From: Hydra vulgaris
Taxonomy: Eukaryota > Cnidaria > Hydrozoa > Anthoathecata > Hydridae
Assembly: GCF_038396675.1 (NCBI RefSeq)
Contig: NC_088924.1
Coordinates: 21,906,001-21,970,000 of the forward strand
DNA length: 64,000 nucleotides
Reading direction: 5' to 3'
The notes beneath the pieces were generated by a model. The model was not told where the DNA came from. It saw only the letters and a list, made by a program, of their open reading frames with translations, and ran no database searches. Of the stretch, positions 44,809-53,364 are shown one piece after another. Numbering within the stretch: position 1 is the stretch's first letter; the number at the start of each line of letters is the position of its first letter. Both the position numbers and the translations under genes were made by a program.

Positions 44809-45189
44809 TTATAAAATTACAAAATCAAATTCCCATTGACATAACAAATATTTTTTAAATTGACAATCATCACACAAACGTTCCAAAATACAATTACAAC
44901 TAGCTAAATCACGTATTACATATTTATGAATATGAAAAATTTTGTTTAATAAATTTCTCGTTAAACCGAGTTTGTTAGAAGCTTTTACTATCATATTGTA
45001 AAATTCTTTCACCGTATCCACAGAATAATCACAACTCAAACAAAGAAAACGATATTCGTCGTATTCTTGACATTGACATTCGGCCAAAAAATCGATCCTT
45101 TTTTTTTGATTTTCATAAATTTCCAAAAGTTGTTCTTTAGTCAAATCCATTTTTTTTGAAGCTTTCAATATAATGTCATCTTGTTCCAT
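44809..45189 (-). CDS. Tandem CxC/CxxC repeat protein (126 aa)
   Basis: Two copies of a repeat are present: a helical KASKKMDLTKEQLLEIY-type segment followed by LAECQC...CLSC, then KASNKLGLTRNLL...LASCNC...CDDC. The cysteine pattern CxC-x(6-8)-CxxC suggests a small zinc-binding fold. It belongs to a five-gene tandem family reaching 47,065, all with the same TTTTTTTAG-TTACATAATAAAAAAATGG leader. I know no named family. Confidence 0.6.
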   Translation of the reverse strand: MEQDDIILKASKKMDLTKEQLLEIYENQKKRIDFLAECQCQEYDEYRFLCLSCDYSVDTVKEFYNMIVKASNKLGLTRNLLNKIFHIHKYVIRDLASCNCILERLCDDCQFKKYLLCQWEFDFVIL

Positions 45190-45240
45190 TTTTTTTATTA
45201 TGTAATCTAAAAAAATAAGAATTTTTAAAAAATAGTAACA

Positions 45241-45762
45241 TTAACAAATCCATTGATAAATCAAAAATTTTTTAAAATCACAATCATGACATATTTGTTC
45301 TAAATCACAATTACAATTAGCTAAATCACGTATTTCGAATTTATGAATATTAAAAGTGTCGTTTAATAAAACCGTTGATAAACCAAGTTTGTTAGAAGCT
45401 TTTACTATTGAAATGTAAAATTCTTTCACTGTATCCACACAATAACTACAACACAAACAAAGAAAATGATATTCGTATTCCTGACATTGACATTCGGCCA
45501 AAAATTTAATCTTTTTTTTTTGATTAATATAAATTTCCAAGAGTTGTTCTTTAGTTAAATCCATATTTTTTGAAGCTATATCCACACAAGAATTACAACA
45601 CAAACAAAGAAATGATGGTTCGTATTCATCACATTGACATTCGGTCAAAATTTTATTTTGTTTTTTATAAACTTCCAAGAGTTGTTTTTTAGATAAATCC
45701 ATTTTTTTTGAAGCTTTTAATATAATAGAATAGTTACACCACGATATGTCATCTTGTTCCAT
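45241..45762 (-). CDS. Tandem CxC/CxxC repeat protein (173 aa)
   Basis: Three copies of the helix plus CxC...CxxC repeat: LTECQC...CLCC, LAECQC...CLCC and LANCNC...CHDC. The first two are near-duplicates. It differs from the 126-aa neighbour mainly by one extra unit, so unequal crossing-over is the likely origin. It starts MEQDD like its neighbour. No named family. Confidence 0.6.
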   Translation of the reverse strand: MEQDDISWCNYSIILKASKKMDLSKKQLLEVYKKQNKILTECQCDEYEPSFLCLCCNSCVDIASKNMDLTKEQLLEIYINQKKKIKFLAECQCQEYEYHFLCLCCSYCVDTVKEFYISIVKASNKLGLSTVLLNDTFNIHKFEIRDLANCNCDLEQICHDCDFKKFLIYQWIC

Positions 45763-45813
45763 TTTTTTTATTATGTAATCTAAAAAAATACAAAAAAATG
45801 TATATAAAATTCA

Positions 45814-46008
45814 TTACAATTTATCAATCGCATATAAAAAATGTTTGAATATTGTTTCATAATCAATATTTTCTTCTCTCGTTTTCAAAGCTATTTTTTT
45901 ACAAACTTCACACATATCGTTTAAATGACAATCACAAAAAGCCAAATAATTAAGATTTTTCTTTGTTATTTCTGATAGTTGATTTGAAGACATTATATTA
46001 TTTTCCAT
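45814..46008 (-). CDS. Single-repeat CxC/CxxC protein (64 aa)
   Basis: One unit only: NQLSEITKKNLNYLAFCDC followed by CEVCKK. It is the smallest of the tandem Cys-rich family. TTTTTTTTAGATTACATAAA precedes the ATG. Confidence 0.55.
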   Translation of the reverse strand: MENNIMSSNQLSEITKKNLNYLAFCDCHLNDMCEVCKKIALKTREENIDYETIFKHFLYAIDKL

Positions 46009-46177
46009 TTTTTATGTAATCTAAAAAAAATACAAAAAATATATAAAAGTTTAAACGAAATTCAATATAAAAAATATGTATACAAAAATTCAATATAAAA
46101 AAATTCATTATAAAAATATAATTATTTATTCATATATAAAAAATAGAAAAAAAACTCAATACAAAAATATAATCATT

Positions 46178-46399
46178 TCATGCTATATTTGAAAAAAAAA
46201 TAGTTTTTTCATAATTATTATTTTCTGAAAATAATATTTCCATCACAATCTTTTTACATTTCTGACAGATATTATCCGTGTCACAAACGCACGAAGCCAA
46301 ACTATTAATATCATCTTTACGATAACGAAAAGTCTTTTTCATTAATACTTCTGACAAACCCAATTTTTGTAAAGCCAGCATATTATTATTAGTTTCCAT
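46178..46399 (-). CDS. Single-repeat CxC/CxxC protein (73 aa)
   Basis: One unit: LQKLGLSEVLMKKTFRYRK, then LASCVC...CQKCKK. A TTTTTTATAG acceptor-like leader precedes the ATG. About 130 bp of simple AT sequence separate it from the 64-aa gene. Confidence 0.55.
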   Translation of the reverse strand: METNNNMLALQKLGLSEVLMKKTFRYRKDDINSLASCVCDTDNICQKCKKIVMEILFSENNNYEKTIFFSNIA

Positions 46400-46459
46400 T
46401 TTTAATTATGAAATCTATAAAAAATATAAAAATGCGAAGAAAATTTAAAACAAAAAAAT

Positions 46460-47065
46460 TCAATAAAAACCATGTTTGTAATTTTTTTTATAGTCAATCG
46501 ATTCCAAAATTAAAATATGCCATTTGATCTCTTGACATTTTGCACACATATCATTTGGATCACAAGGACACGAACACAAATACTTAATTTCTTCGTAATA
46601 TGAAATTTTCTTTTTTATTTCTTCATATTCTGAAAATTTCATTTTTAAGAATACTTCAGCTAATCCTAGTTTTTTCGAAGCCAACTTTATATTGTTTTCC
46701 ATTTTTTTATTATGAACTTTTTCACACATTTCAAAATCTTTTTCACTTAGTTCTTTTTTAAAATTTTTTTCTTCTGAATATTTGATTTTAGGTTTAATTT
46801 TTCTCACTTGTTTTACAAATTCATCAAATTCTTCTTGTGTCATTTCTTCTTGAAACAATTCTTTAAGATGATAATCTTCCAAACAATCTTCTTGAAACAA
46901 TTCTTTAAGATGATATTCATTTATAGAATTCAAATAAGTTTGTGTTATACAATCTAGAAGAACATTTCTGTAACACAGAAAGTCGTTGTCACGGACAATA
47001 TCATTGGTAAGACCAAAGCTTCCATCTTTGTTTTTAACAATTTCAAATACACAAACCACATCCAT
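46460..47065 (-). CDS. CxC/CxxC protein with N-terminal extension (201 aa)
   Basis: The C-terminal 75 residues carry one family unit (SKKLGLAEVFLKMKFSEYEE, LCSCPC...CAKCQE). The N-terminal 120 residues are different, acidic and helical, with an internal duplication of YHLKELFQE. This looks like a fusion of a family unit onto another gene. The leader has TTTTTTTAGGTTACATAATA. Confidence 0.55.
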   Translation of the reverse strand: MDVVCVFEIVKNKDGSFGLTNDIVRDNDFLCYRNVLLDCITQTYLNSINEYHLKELFQEDCLEDYHLKELFQEEMTQEEFDEFVKQVRKIKPKIKYSEEKNFKKELSEKDFEMCEKVHNKKMENNIKLASKKLGLAEVFLKMKFSEYEEIKKKISYYEEIKYLCSCPCDPNDMCAKCQEIKWHILILESIDYKKNYKHGFY

Positions 47066-47159
47066 TTTTTTATTATGTAACCTAAAAAAATTATAATAAA
47101 AAATTAATTGAATACGATAAAAAATATAAAATTAATTTTAAATTAACATTTAAAATTTC

Positions 47160-47318
47160 TCAAACAATTTTCTTTGACTTCATTTGTTCGCGTAATGCTT
47201 TGTTCATTGCATAAACAATTTTAACTTTTTGTGAATTTCCACTTGTTAGTATATAACGAGATAAGGTTTCAACAGGTGACATTAAACTATTAGTTGGTCG
47301 TACTGTTAAATTTGGCAT
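47160..47318 (-). CDS. VRPTNS-family micro-protein (52 aa)
   Basis: It starts MPNLTVRPTNSLM, contains KIVYAMN and ends with a basic tail. It is clearly paralogous to the 54-aa gene at 47473-47637, which shares VRPTNS and VYAMN at the same positions. The leader ends CTTTAGATTACATAATAAAA. The function is unknown. Confidence 0.55.
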   Translation of the reverse strand: MPNLTVRPTNSLMSPVETLSRYILTSGNSQKVKIVYAMNKALREQMKSKKIV

Positions 47319-47472
47319 TTTTTATTATGTAATCTAAAGAAAAATACAATAAAAATTATAAAAAATCACAATAAAAATTAACACAATAAAAAATTATCAC
47401 AATAAAAAATCACAATAAAAATTGATGTAAAAATTTTTTTCGACAATAATTATTACTAATTTACAATAAAAA

Positions 47473-47637
47473 TTATCTAAAAATAATATTATTGATGTAA
47501 AATTTTTTTTCGGCATTCATTGCATAAACAAGTTTAGTCTTTTGACATTCTTTGTGATAACACAATTCTATGTATTGACAAATTGTTGGTGTTGTTGCCA
47601 TAATGCTGTTTGTTGGTCGAACTATTAATTTTACCAT
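47473..47637 (-). CDS. VRPTNS-family micro-protein (54 aa)
   Basis: It starts MVKLIVRPTNSIM, with CQYIELCYHKEC (possible metal ligands) and KLVYAMN. I use the ATG at 47637, which has the common acceptor-like leader; the longer frame upstream has no such leader. It is a paralogue of the 52-aa gene. Confidence 0.55.
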   Translation of the reverse strand: MVKLIVRPTNSIMATTPTICQYIELCYHKECQKTKLVYAMNAEKKFYINNIIFR

Positions 47638-47671
47638 TTTTTTTATTATGTAATCTAAAGAGAAAAAAAAT

Positions 47672-48201
47672 TTAATCAAAAAAGGTACTCAAATATTCCA
47701 TTGTTTTTAAAAATGATCGTTGTAATTCTTCGCGAATACGTATTATTTTTTCAGTCTTATTGTCAAAAAAAAATGATTCATTATTTCTTTGTGAAATTCA
47801 GGAACATTTTTTTCAATATAATCAAACATAGCCATATCTCTTTCTTTTTGTTTTTCTTTATCTACTTCTATTTCTCTTATAAGCCATTCAATATTTTTTT
47901 GATTTGTCGTAAATACTTTGTACATAGATTGCATATACAGTTGCAAAGTTTTTAATCTGTTTATAAAATCATCTTTCTCAGCATCTTCTCGTATTAATTT
48001 ATTCAATTTGTCTATTGCTTCGTTTAAAATGTCGTCATGAAAATTTTTAACAAAAAATTGAAAATCTTCACCATATTTAACAAAACATTTTACTATTTTA
48101 TATTCGTCAGCAATATCTGCATTAAGTTTATCCAACTTTCTGAATTTGTGAGAGATATATTTTCCACTTTTGTAATTTTTTATTAGTTCTAAAAATTCCA
48201 T
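47672..48201 (-). CDS. Helical acidic accessory protein with homopolymer frameshift
   Basis: The first frame (152 codons) stops at 47743 just after a T9/A9 run. Immediately beyond it another frame continues coding-like sequence (IIRIREELQRSFLKTMEYL) to a stop at 47672. The product is charged, helical and of unknown family. It sits beside two genes of similar size and composition (48287 and 48829), possibly distant paralogues. Confidence 0.5.
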
Positions 48202-48286
48202 TTTTTATTAGTTTACCTAAAAATACAAAGTTTTTAAAGTATAGAAAATACAAAGTATTTTAAAGTAAAATTAAATTAAAGTAAAG

Positions 48287-48784
48287 TCACTCATTAAAAA
48301 TATCTATAAAAGTATTCATAAAATAATTTTTAATTGTTTTTTTTAACAATAATCTTTCTTCGTGTTTTGATATATAATGAAATTTTTTCATGTCCACATT
48401 TGAATTCATATAAGACAACATAACTTCATCTCTTCTTGCAAATTCTTCCTTTTCTTTTGTTACAATAAATTCGTCTTCTTCAATTGTAGCATTGCAAACG
48501 ATAATCATAAAATTAACCATCTCCATTAAAAAATGTCGTATATCGAGATATTTTTTTATTAGCTCTTTATTTTTTTTTATAATTTCTGTTATTTTTTCAA
48601 ACTCTCCCAATATTCCATCTTGATGATCATCAATGGTTAAAAATTCTTTAACAATAACAAAATGAAAATAAAAAACAGGTGATAATTCTTCCAAAAATTT
48701 CCACAATTCTCGTTCAGAATGATGTAATTTGTAAAATTTTGTAATCCATTCGATGCGAATTTCGGACCATTTTTCATTATCCAT
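48287..48784 (-). CDS. Helical accessory protein (165 aa)
   Basis: Starts MDNEKWSEIRIEWITKFYKL. It is predominantly helical, with LWKFLEELSPVFYF and an acidic EEDEF stretch. No domain is recognised. The leader TTTTTTAGTTAACTAATTAA lies before the ATG. Confidence 0.5.
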   Translation of the reverse strand: MDNEKWSEIRIEWITKFYKLHHSERELWKFLEELSPVFYFHFVIVKEFLTIDDHQDGILGEFEKITEIIKKNKELIKKYLDIRHFLMEMVNFMIIVCNATIEEDEFIVTKEKEEFARRDEVMLSYMNSNVDMKKFHYISKHEERLLLKKTIKNYFMNTFIDIFNE

Positions 48785-48828
48785 GTTTTTTAATTAGTTA
48801 ACTAAAAAATAAAAAAAGTATAAAAAAA

Positions 48829-49251
48829 CTATACAAGTAAATGATTAAATTGATACACTAGATTTTGATTACAATTAATATGTTTATTAGTAAAAGTTAT
48901 TAGTTCAAAAAAAGTGTTTTCAATAAATTCCATTTCTAATAAATAATTTTCTCCAACATATTCGTCATGATCTACTATTATACACATTTTTTTTATATTT
49001 TGACATCTTTCATAAATATCTTTAAAAACAATCAAATATAAATTTGATAAATTAGTTTGACGAATAATTTCAATCGAACGATAAAAGTTCGTCTTCATTT
49101 CATTCATATTATTAACTACTTCACCAAATGAAATAGCTTGACTGTTTCTTACATACAATGATATCTTTTGTAAACGAGTATATTGTTCAACATCTAATTG
49201 TCTAATGTCGTTCCAAGCGTCCAAAAGAAGGAATTTTTTATCTTCTTCCAT
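48829..49251 (-). CDS. Helical accessory protein (140 aa)
   Basis: Helical, with ILRQTNL-like and KKMCIIVDHDEY segments. No domain is recognised. The TTTTTTAGTTAACTAATTAA leader is the same as that of the 165-aa gene, consistent with duplication of gene plus leader. Confidence 0.5.
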   Translation of the reverse strand: MEEDKKFLLLDAWNDIRQLDVEQYTRLQKISLYVRNSQAISFGEVVNNMNEMKTNFYRSIEIIRQTNLSNLYLIVFKDIYERCQNIKKMCIIVDHDEYVGENYLLEMEFIENTFFELITFTNKHINCNQNLVYQFNHLLV

Positions 49252-49303
49252 TTTTTTAATTAGTTAACTAAAAAAAATAAAAAAATTATACAGTGAAAAA
49301 AAA

Positions 49304-49840
49304 TTACTTAATTTTACATTTAATATACAAATTATTTTCAATCAAATAATCGTCAATTTCTGCTGTTTTTATAAAATTACAATATCCATATCCAACATTT
49401 TCTTGATCTTTGATTGGTCGTTGAAAAGACGCATTATTTTCAGACGAAAAACTTTTTTTTATTTGTTTACCGTTAGGACCACATATTTTAAAAGTAATAA
49501 CACGATTAATAAAAGGCCATTTTAATACTGCATCATAAGGTGTAGATCGCATCATTATATATAAACCAATTTCTTCTTCTTCATGTTTATCACATTTCAT
49601 ATTGATACTCAATTTCATTAAAAATTTATAATTTTTATAATAAAAAGGAACACTATAATAAGCCTTGCTTTCATCTTTTAACTGCTCTTTAAAATTTTCA
49701 AAAATCCATATTTTGGTGCCTTGAACATGATGTTGCATTTCTTCCAACATGGATAAACGAAAATCTAAATTTTTTATTTTGTCAACACATAATCCATTGA
49801 AGAAAAAACTCGGATTGTTGGTGTAAATAAATGATTCCAT
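49304..49840 (-). CDS. MATH (TRAF-C) domain protein (178 aa)
   Basis: A stand-alone MATH domain: KIWIFENFKEQL at residues 43-54, YYSVPFYYKNYKFLMKLSIN at 61-80, and the signature PYDAVLKWPF at 101-110 followed by INRVITFKI. TRAF-C/MATH domains bind receptor tails or adaptors, and a MATH-only protein could act as a competitive inhibitor of TRAF signalling. That role is inferred. The ATG at 49840 is preferred over an upstream frame because of its TTTTTTAGATTAGTAAAAAT leader. It is related to the C-terminus of the protein at 61793. Confidence 0.78.
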   Translation of the reverse strand: MESFIYTNNPSFFFNGLCVDKIKNLDFRLSMLEEMQHHVQGTKIWIFENFKEQLKDESKAYYSVPFYYKNYKFLMKLSINMKCDKHEEEEIGLYIMMRSTPYDAVLKWPFINRVITFKICGPNGKQIKKSFSSENNASFQRPIKDQENVGYGYCNFIKTAEIDDYLIENNLYIKCKIK

Positions 49841-49921
49841 AATTTTTACTAATCTAAAAAAATAAAAAAAAATTTTACAAAAATATAACAAAATATAAGA
49901 AAAAAATATTTTTACAAAAAA

Positions 49922-50374
49922 TTATTTTCCAGTGGAACCAAAACCGCCCTTTCTTTCTACATTTTTATTCATTGGTATTGCTACTTGACGAGCAAAACAA
50001 CCATCTATTTCTATTACATCTTTTATAGCTTTATACATTTTCACAAAACCCATTTGAGCAACAGCATCACCACGTTTAATAACATAATCTTCTTCAGAAT
50101 GATTCATCAATAGAACTTTAATTTCGCCTTTATAATCAGCATCTATTATGCCTGGAGCATTGAACACTGCAACACCATGTTTGAAAGCAATACCTGATTT
50201 TGAATACACATGTCCTGCTAAATTTGAATCTATTTGTTCAATATAGACTCCAGTACTTATTAAAATACGTTGATGTGCTTGAAGTATAACATCCTTTATG
50301 CTTCTTAGATCAAAACATGCGCTCTCTTTTGTTTCATAAAAGGACTTTTCTAGATTATCTCTTATTTTAATCAT
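49922..50374 (-). CDS. dut: dUTPase, trimeric type (150 aa)
   Basis: Hydrolyses dUTP to dUMP and pyrophosphate, supplying dTMP precursor and limiting uracil in viral DNA. Length is normal for the homotrimeric family. Motif 1 is ACFDLRS, motif 2 YSKSGIAFKHGV, motif 3 GIIDADYKGEIKV, motif 4 RGDAVAQM, and the C-terminal P-loop-like motif 5 RKGGFGSTGK is intact. It is the first gene of the leftward array and has a TATA/GTGAAAAAAA promoter 85-105 nt upstream. Confidence 0.93.
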   Translation of the reverse strand: MIKIRDNLEKSFYETKESACFDLRSIKDVILQAHQRILISTGVYIEQIDSNLAGHVYSKSGIAFKHGVAVFNAPGIIDADYKGEIKVLLMNHSEEDYVIKRGDAVAQMGFVKMYKAIKDVIEIDGCFARQVAIPMNKNVERKGGFGSTGK

Positions 50375-50458
50375 TTAAAAAATTTAAAATAAAACAAAAC
50401 AAATATTTTTTTTTAAATCTTACTGTCTTGACCAGAAGATGTTGTTGATTTGAACAAG

Positions 50459-50479
50459 TTTTTTTTCACTCTTTTTATA
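50459..50479 (-). promoter_or_regulatory. Leftward TATA promoter of the dUTPase unit
   Basis: On the minus strand the site reads TATAAAAAGAGTGAAAAAAA, matching the plus-strand sites at 24026 and 51495 (TATATAAAGGGTGAAAAAAA). Confidence 0.7.
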
Positions 50480-50535
50480 CAAAATAGTAGTCATAACAAC
50501 ATTAAAACAGAATTAAAAGTATAAAGTACAAAGTT

Positions 50536-50563
50536 TAAAGTTCATCGTACCACATTGAACTTT
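50536..50563. promoter_or_regulatory. Dyad in the divergent promoter region
   Basis: TAAAGTTCA and TGAACTTTA are inverted around a 10-base spacer between the leftward and rightward TATA boxes. A further AAAGTTCA copy lies near 50,675. It is a candidate binding site for a regulator of the divergent pair. Confidence 0.4.
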
Positions 50564-50646
50564 AGACTCTTGATTAAGGGATTAACATTTTTTTTAAAAA
50601 CTTGTTTAGTACTTGTTTTTTTAATCTCTCTTTTCAACTGAAACAG

Positions 50647-50658
50647 TATAAAAAGAGT
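50647..50658 (+). promoter_or_regulatory. Rightward TATA box
   Basis: TATAAAAAGAG is followed 58 nt later by the ATG of the 233-aa gene. It lacks the A-run that follows the other TATA sites of this element. Confidence 0.6.
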
Positions 50659-50704
50659 TCATTTCCATTTCAAAGTTCATTCACAACAAAACGAACAACA
50701 AAAA

Positions 50705-51406
50705 ATGGCAGAGTTTGAAACTGTGTACTGCAACGATAACACCTATGTTAAATTTGCAGATTTAGCAGCTTCAACTTTATGGCTTATTGAATTTAAAGAA
50801 GAAAAAAACATTAAAGATAAACAATATTCGACTGTTCCTCTCAAACCATTAGCTCAATTTATTTATCATAAAAGAGAATTGGTTTACAAACAAAAAAATG
50901 AGGGCTGTGAAATTTTGTTACCATGGAAATATAGAGAAATGTGCGATCTCAACAAAACAAATTATTTGTTTAGATCTGAACTAAAATTAACAAAAGATGA
51001 CAACACATTTAAAATGTCCAAAGGCGAAGTAACAAATAATGTGGTTTTTAAATTTAATCATAACAAAATGACCAAAAAAGTTTTGCAAAGTTTAATGTCA
51101 ACTATGGAAGAAGCTCAAAACAAAGCTTTTGTAACAGTGGCTTATCCTAAAACTAAAATCCTAAAAAAGGCTGATTTTAGTAATTTCGATATACGCTTGG
51201 CAAAAGAAGAAGATGAGATTCACGTCACAGAATACGCAAGACTAATGGCTATAGAACCGTCTTTTCACAATTTGTTAATTAAAAATGGTGTTTCACGAAA
51301 TTTGAATCAAAATTTAAAAAGAGCTTGTGTTGAGCTTGCTGATAACGAAACAAAAAAAACTAAACTCGAACCAGAAGTACCAGAAATACCAGAAGACGAA
51401 GAATAA
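50705..51406 (+). CDS. Unknown protein with acidic C-terminal tail (233 aa)
   Basis: Mixed alpha/beta composition; the last 15 residues are acidic (PEVPEIPEDEE). An acidic tail and early-type promoter occur in viral single-stranded DNA-binding proteins, which replication by a protein-primed polymerase would need, but no OB-fold signature is identifiable by eye. It is divergently arranged with dUTPase. The function is therefore not assigned. Confidence 0.55.
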   Translation: MAEFETVYCNDNTYVKFADLAASTLWLIEFKEEKNIKDKQYSTVPLKPLAQFIYHKRELVYKQKNEGCEILLPWKYREMCDLNKTNYLFRSELKLTKDDNTFKMSKGEVTNNVVFKFNHNKMTKKVLQSLMSTMEEAQNKAFVTVAYPKTKILKKADFSNFDIRLAKEEDEIHVTEYARLMAIEPSFHNLLIKNGVSRNLNQNLKRACVELADNETKKTKLEPEVPEIPEDEE

Positions 51407-51494
51407 TTTTTTTTTAACATTTTTGTAATTTTTTTGAATTTAAAAAAAACCTGTTTTAACAATAAAAAAACTTGTTTTTCTGTTCTCTATTTCC

Positions 51495-51514
51495 TATATA
51501 AAGGGTGAAAAAAA
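51495..51514 (+). promoter_or_regulatory. TATA promoter identical to that at 24026
   Basis: TATATAAAGGGTGAAAAAAA lies 50 nt before the ATG at 51545. The 20-base identity with the left-end promoter, 27 kb away, marks a shared transcription class. Confidence 0.75.
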
Positions 51515-51544
51515 GTAAATGCTAGTTCATTTTTGAAAAAGAAA

Positions 51545-52492
51545 ATGACTAGCAAACAACTTGACGAAAATCTCATTAAAGCTGTTCAACTTTTTTATCC
51601 AGATAATGAATTACATCCTATGTTGTATGAATTTCACCATTTAAGTAACACCTATGAAGAATGGCAAGACATTATCTTTACGTATTTAAAAAATTTTAAC
51701 TTGGAATTGAATTTGGAAGAAGAAAAATACAAAGATTTATATTATATTTTTATAATTAAAGACTATGAAAATAAACTTCGTTTATTTGCAAAACCTTTTC
51801 GTTGTGATATGAATTTCGAAGAACAATCACCATCATGGCGAACAAGTATGTTTAAAGTGTGTCGCATGATAAACGAAGATTATATAAATATAACCAAAAC
51901 AACAGTAGAAAAACATCACGAAGAATTAAAAAAACAACTCGAAGACTTTATTAAAATCTATAAACTTTACTTCAAATCAAAAAACTTGGAAATAAAATGC
52001 ACTTCATGGAAAAGCAAACTTAAACCAACTTTAAAATATTATTTTTTGTTTCCTTATCTATCTAACAAATGGGAGTATGATCAAATGAAGAAAAATTGCA
52101 AAATATTAAATCACGTTTATCCAGATTGCATGGAGCAACGACCTTGCTTTTCATTTGAGGATAAAGTTTTTCATAATGGATATTACACCCTATATACACC
52201 CGCTCCTATTTATAAATATTTTATATTCGAAAAAGTTCGTATAGAAGAAGATAAAGTATACATTTATAAAGCTTTCGATCGCTGTAATTTTCACGAAAAA
52301 AGTTTGATAGAAATGTTTCCTTCAGCTCAATGGTTTTATTTCTTTAAAAGAAATTTTAACATTTCAAAGATTTTATACAGAAAAGAGGACGAAGTTTATA
52401 ATTATGAAAACGATAAAATAGTATCGAAACAACCTATTCATGCAAACATTCATTACACCAAATATTATATGTCTGCAAAAGAGGGATTATAA
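51545..52492 (+). CDS. Unknown protein (315 aa)
   Basis: Start chosen at the first ATG after the TATA box. Lys/Tyr/Phe-rich and globular-looking, with no transmembrane segment or recognised motif. It converges with the 244-aa gene on the opposite strand; their stops are about 20 nt apart. Expected to be expressed with the promoter class of the left-end gene. Confidence 0.55.
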   Translation: MTSKQLDENLIKAVQLFYPDNELHPMLYEFHHLSNTYEEWQDIIFTYLKNFNLELNLEEEKYKDLYYIFIIKDYENKLRLFAKPFRCDMNFEEQSPSWRTSMFKVCRMINEDYINITKTTVEKHHEELKKQLEDFIKIYKLYFKSKNLEIKCTSWKSKLKPTLKYYFLFPYLSNKWEYDQMKKNCKILNHVYPDCMEQRPCFSFEDKVFHNGYYTLYTPAPIYKYFIFEKVRIEEDKVYIYKAFDRCNFHEKSLIEMFPSAQWFYFFKRNFNISKILYRKEDEVYNYENDKIVSKQPIHANIHYTKYYMSAKEGL

Positions 52493-52511
52493 ACAAGACA
52501 TTTTTTTTTTA

Positions 52512-53246
52512 TTATTTTTTTTCCATTTCAAAAAGTTGATATACAAATTTGTTTATACGAAATATATTATCAAAACATTCGCAAGTGTCTTTTTTTAATA
52601 TGTAAATACATTGTATATTTTCTTTTATAAATTTGATAAAACTAAAGAATTCATGATCATAAAATTCTGTGTATTGTTGAACGTCGCCATTTTTTGTAAA
52701 TCCGTTTACAAAATCTTCCAAATACAAGGAAAACATATATGTTTCGTATCGAGGACAGTGATGCAAACAATTTGTTTTATCTTTAAAATTTGAAAAATGT
52801 TCCAAACATTCATTTTCGTTATTGACATAATCAGGTAAGAGAGAAATTTTTGGAAAAAATAACTGATTTAAATCATACGAGACTATTTGTACACCATTTA
52901 TCGCGTTTAATACATCTTTTTCCATACATCCACCTTTATAAAATACAAAGTTTCGTTCATATTTTGAAAACTTTTCTTTTAAACAATCGATAACAGATGC
53001 ACAAAATATAATTTCACTTGTATATTTAAAGGTAGGATAATATTCTAATCCGTGTATGTTATTACGACAATAACAAAATACTTTTTTGTATTTATCATCT
53101 AATATATTAAAACTAACACACGGAATAACTTGAGTGTGAAAAAACTTCTTATCGCTGATCGATCGTAAACATAACTCTCTTATACAGTTTCTACCCCATT
53201 TGTGAATCTCTTTATTGGTAACAAATTCAAAATCTAACAACCACAT
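52512..53246 (-). CDS. Possible DEDD-type exonuclease-like protein (244 aa)
   Basis: The N-terminal WLLDFEFV has the D-x-E of exonuclease motif I on a predicted strand. FVFYKGGCMEKDVLNAI in the middle, and a C-terminal CLHHCPRYETYMFSLYLEDF, resemble an RNase T/DnaQ-like domain that recurs in animal mobile-element proteins. The further catalytic Asp residues are not certain, so activity is doubtful. TTTTTTTTCTAG ends directly at the ATG. Treat the exonuclease call as tentative. Confidence 0.4.
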   Translation of the reverse strand: MWLLDFEFVTNKEIHKWGRNCIRELCLRSISDKKFFHTQVIPCVSFNILDDKYKKVFCYCRNNIHGLEYYPTFKYTSEIIFCASVIDCLKEKFSKYERNFVFYKGGCMEKDVLNAINGVQIVSYDLNQLFFPKISLLPDYVNNENECLEHFSNFKDKTNCLHHCPRYETYMFSLYLEDFVNGFTKNGDVQQYTEFYDHEFFSFIKFIKENIQCIYILKKDTCECFDNIFRINKFVYQLFEMEKK

Positions 53247-53364
53247 CTAGAAAAAAAATGCTTTTTTTATTAAAAAACAAACGTATTCTTTTAATAAAAT
53301 GAATAAAAAAGTATAAAAAATCAAATTTTATAAAAATATTTTTTAACATTTTTTAATTTAAAAA

